A DNA stretch of 5,682 nucleotides, taken from positions 1 to 5,682 of the forward strand of contig DAIEQT010000010.1 of NCBI GenBank assembly GCA_027347545.1, in the 5' to 3' direction. A program made the translations under genes and the position numbers. The notes below the pieces were generated by a model. That model made no database searches. It was given only the letters and a program-made list of their open reading frames with translations, and was not told where the DNA came from. The stretch's first letter is position 1, and the number at the start of each line of letters is the position of its first letter. Source of the stretch: Ignavibacteria bacterium (GTDB lineage Bacteria > Bacteroidota > Ignavibacteria > Ignavibacteriales > Melioribacteraceae). Positions 4,222 to 5,682 of the stretch are shown here, piece after piece.

Positions 4222-5682
4222 TTACTTAGCTAGAACCATTTTTCTTGTTGATGAAAAACTTCCGGCATTTAGTTTATAGAAATAAATACCGCTGGTTAAT
4301 TGCGAATTACGAATTGAGAATTGAGAATTATATTTACCCGCTTGCTGATATCCGTTTACGAGAGTTGCAACTTCTCTTCCCAACAAATCATAAACTTTTA
4401 GCGTAACGTTTATCGTTTCACCTTTCACGCCTGCCTTGCCGTCAGGCGGGTTTGCCGGGATTGTGTAGCTAATTGTCGTTTCCGGATTAAACGGATTCGG
4501 GTAATTCTGGCTCAACGAATAGCCCGCCGGAATTTCTGATTGGTTATCTACATCTGTTGTAGAATTCTTCGGCATTGTTAAATCAACGGAAACATTGAAA
4601 GCGCTTTTTGCGTAATCAATAACGGCGTTTGTTGTTGAGACTGAATTAAAGCCAGGTTTCTCCGCAGAAACATTATAAACGCCAACACCAAGATCAGCAA
4701 TTTCGTACAAACCATCAGTTTCGCTAACAGCAAATGAACATTCATCTCCGTTCTGCGATTCTGCATAAATGATTACACCATCAATAGGATTTCCGTTCGA
4801 TTCTTTAATTCTGCCGGATATTTTTCCACCACCAAGTGTTTTAACCTCTTTAACACAAACAACCAATCCTTTTACTGCTTCATCGTTTTTAACGACTATC
4901 TGCTCTGCGAGTCTGAATTCTTTTACACCGCACTCTTTAGAGCTATAAAATGCCGGCATAAATTCCTTTAGTGGAATTACCTGAATGAAGTATGAGCCAT
5001 TCGCAACTTTTTCAAAAATAAACTCGCCGTTGTTATCTGTGTTGATGCTTCTTACCGCAGAAGCTTTTGCTATAACATTATTTTGGGAATCTATTCTTAG
5101 AGCAAACAAAACTACTTTTGATGCAACGGCTGCATTTGTTGCGTTAACAACTTTTCCGGCAATGCTTCCTTTTGCAGCCGGCAGCGATGTTAATTTAAAA
5201 TCTATTCCGGTTAAATCAGTTGTCAGCTCGATCTTCTTTGCTTCAAGCACATTGCTTGTTTCTTTATAGTACTGAAGATTGTAGCCCTCGGCGAAACTTG
5301 AGAAAACGTAGGAGTTGTTAACCGGAAGCGATACTTTATAGTTTCCATCTTTATCAGTAAGTGTTTTAAACGCTACGTCGCCAAATACTCCGTAAGAAGA
5401 AGTTTGAAAACTACCATACTGCATTGGATTATTTGGCATCATAGAACCGCTTGCACCTTTTGCTATTCCCATAACAATAATATACGCGTTTGCAATTGGT
5501 TTTAGTTGATCATCCGTAACCCTGCCGGTAACCGAAGCAACAACGGGTGTTATAACGGCAAATTTCTTAAGCGTGAAATCAACTGTAACTTTATTTTTAT
5601 CTACAATTTTAACTGCGGTAGCTTTATCTATTGTCAGTGCATCAACATACCAAACCGATTGATAAAGAGCGGTTGGTTTTAT
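4222..5682 (-). CDS. Secreted/surface protein with carboxypeptidase-regulatory-like repeats and T9SS sorting domain (N-terminus outside window)
   Basis: The frame is open from the stop at 4222 to the right window edge, giving 486 visible residues. The internal Met at 5472 is not the start, because the preceding 70 codons (IKPTALYQSVWYVDA...) continue the same domain pattern without a stop. The visible part holds the end of one beta-sandwich (1-41). Three carboxypeptidase-regulatory-like domains follow, each opening with a G-x-V/I strand: SVTGRVTDD (about 50-165), GSIAGKVVNA (about 172-280) and GKISGRIKES (about 286-370), with internal TDKDGNYKV, TDNNGEFIF and SETDGLYEI turns. Residues about 388-486 form the type A T9SS sorting domain: LSQNYPNPFNPETTISYTIP, VTLKVYDLLGREVATLV, SGIYFYKL and final RKMVLAK. 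By family, such proteins cross the outer membrane by T9SS and are released or attached after removal of this domain. No enzymatic domain is visible. Two repeat-derived segments lie within the sorting domain. Confidence 0.85.
   Translation of the reverse strand: MKPTALYQSVWYVDALTIDKATAVKIVDKNKVTVDFTLKKFAVITPVVASVTGRVTDDQLKPIANAYIIVMGIAKGASGSMMPNNPMQYGSFQTSSYGVFGDVAFKTLTDKDGNYKVSLPVNNSYVFSSFAEGYNLQYYKETSNVLEAKKIELTTDLTGIDFKLTSLPAAKGSIAGKVVNATNAAVASKVVLFALRIDSQNNVIAKASAVRSINTDNNGEFIFEKVANGSYFIQVIPLKEFMPAFYSSKECGVKEFRLAEQIVVKNDEAVKGLVVCVKEVKTLGGGKISGRIKESNGNPIDGVIIYAESQNGDECSFAVSETDGLYEIADLGVGVYNVSAEKPGFNSVSTTNAVIDYAKSAFNVSVDLTMPKNSTTDVDNQSEIPAGYSLSQNYPNPFNPETTISYTIPANPPDGKAGVKGETINVTLKVYDLLGREVATLVNGYQQAGKYNSQFSIRNSQLTSGIYFYKLNAGSFSSTRKMVLAK
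4298..4332. repeat. Heptamer tandem array (AATTNNN x5) inside coding sequence
   Basis: Five consecutive 7 bp units share AATT followed by GCG, ACG, GAG, GAG and ATA. The same type of AATT-based heptamer array is, from memory, common between genes in Ignavibacteria and Bacteroidota genomes. Here it is read in the T9SS-protein frame as NSQFSIRNSQL, so the 7 bp period passes through all three codon phases without a stop. It lies just before the SGIYFYKL strand of the sorting domain. Confidence 0.75.
4428..4450. repeat. GC-rich palindromic repeat inside the sorting-domain coding sequence
   Basis: CGCCTG (4428-4433) pairs with CAGGCG (4443-4448) around a 9 nt loop, and the minus strand reads CCCGCCTG at one end and GGCAGGCG at the other. 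This shares its termini with the repeat at 2990-3025. In the gene it encodes NPPDGKAGV, between the ISYTIPA and VTLKVYD strands of the sorting domain, where relatives known to me have only a short turn. Confidence 0.65.

Noticed and set aside
4298..4332. Heptamer array as a CRISPR or replication iteron array
   Set aside because: Units are 7 bp with no spacers, lie inside a conserved coding domain and are not next to cas or replication genes.
4985..5269. Plus-strand open frame opposite the T9SS-protein gene
   Set aside because: It is antisense to a well-supported domain protein, has no recognisable motif and no ribosome binding site; similar antisense frames at 929-1471, 2272-2520 and the alternative frames at 3311-3571 and 3965-4207 are shadows too.
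4222..5472. Start of the T9SS protein at the Met codon at 5472
   Set aside because: The frame stays open for 70 more codons to the window edge and these continue the beta-sandwich repeat pattern (VASVTGRVTDD...), so the real start is outside the window.

Overview
The window reads as AT-rich bacterial chromosome from the Bacteroidota/Chlorobiota side of the tree, most likely an Ignavibacteria-type organism. The strongest clue is a C-terminal type IX secretion (T9SS) sorting domain with the wording 'YPNPFNPETTISYTIP...VTLKVYDLLGREVATLV', common in Ignavibacteria and relatives. A CBM20-plus-esterase secreted protein and many palindromic intergenic repeats fit this. The lineage is inferred from protein style, not from a marker gene.

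Layout: (1) From 2933 down to 1 on the minus strand lies a tight gene series. It runs: secreted YciI-like protein (2538-2933), class I SAM methyltransferase (1786-2541, ATGA overlap), GNAT acetyltransferase (1349-1777, 8 bp gap), secreted CBM20/esterase-D hydrolase (178-1311, 37 bp gap), then after a palindromic repeat the start of a YjjX/DUF84 inosine/xanthosine triphosphatase (1-136, cut by the window edge and too short to appear as a full ORF). (2) The 313 bp divergent intergenic region 2934-3246 is mostly a 184 bp MITE-like element with perfect 16 bp terminal inverted repeats (2954-3137). A second, GC-rich palindromic repeat seems to be nested inside its left arm. (3) A plus-strand metallo-beta-lactamase-fold hydrolase with an export signal (3247-4155) follows. 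(4) A strong bidirectional terminator hairpin (4167-4203) separates it from a convergent, incomplete minus-strand surface/secreted protein (4222-5682 and beyond). That protein has repeated carboxypeptidase-regulatory-like beta-sandwich domains and a T9SS sorting domain.

How the genes fit together: the minus-strand series mixes exported hydrolase-type proteins with cytoplasmic modification and housecleaning enzymes. The overlaps suggest co-transcription, but no single pathway is evident. The MBL hydrolase and the T9SS protein are separate units.

The most interesting layer is the repeats. Two different short repeat types appear to have been absorbed into the reading frame of the T9SS sorting domain: a GC-rich palindrome at 4428-4450 and a five-unit heptamer array at 4298-4332. 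The GC-rich palindrome family also appears nested in the intergenic MITE-like element. A further palindromic repeat supplies the apparent ribosome binding site of yjjX. I found no RNA genes, CRISPR array, complete insertion sequence or obvious defence system.
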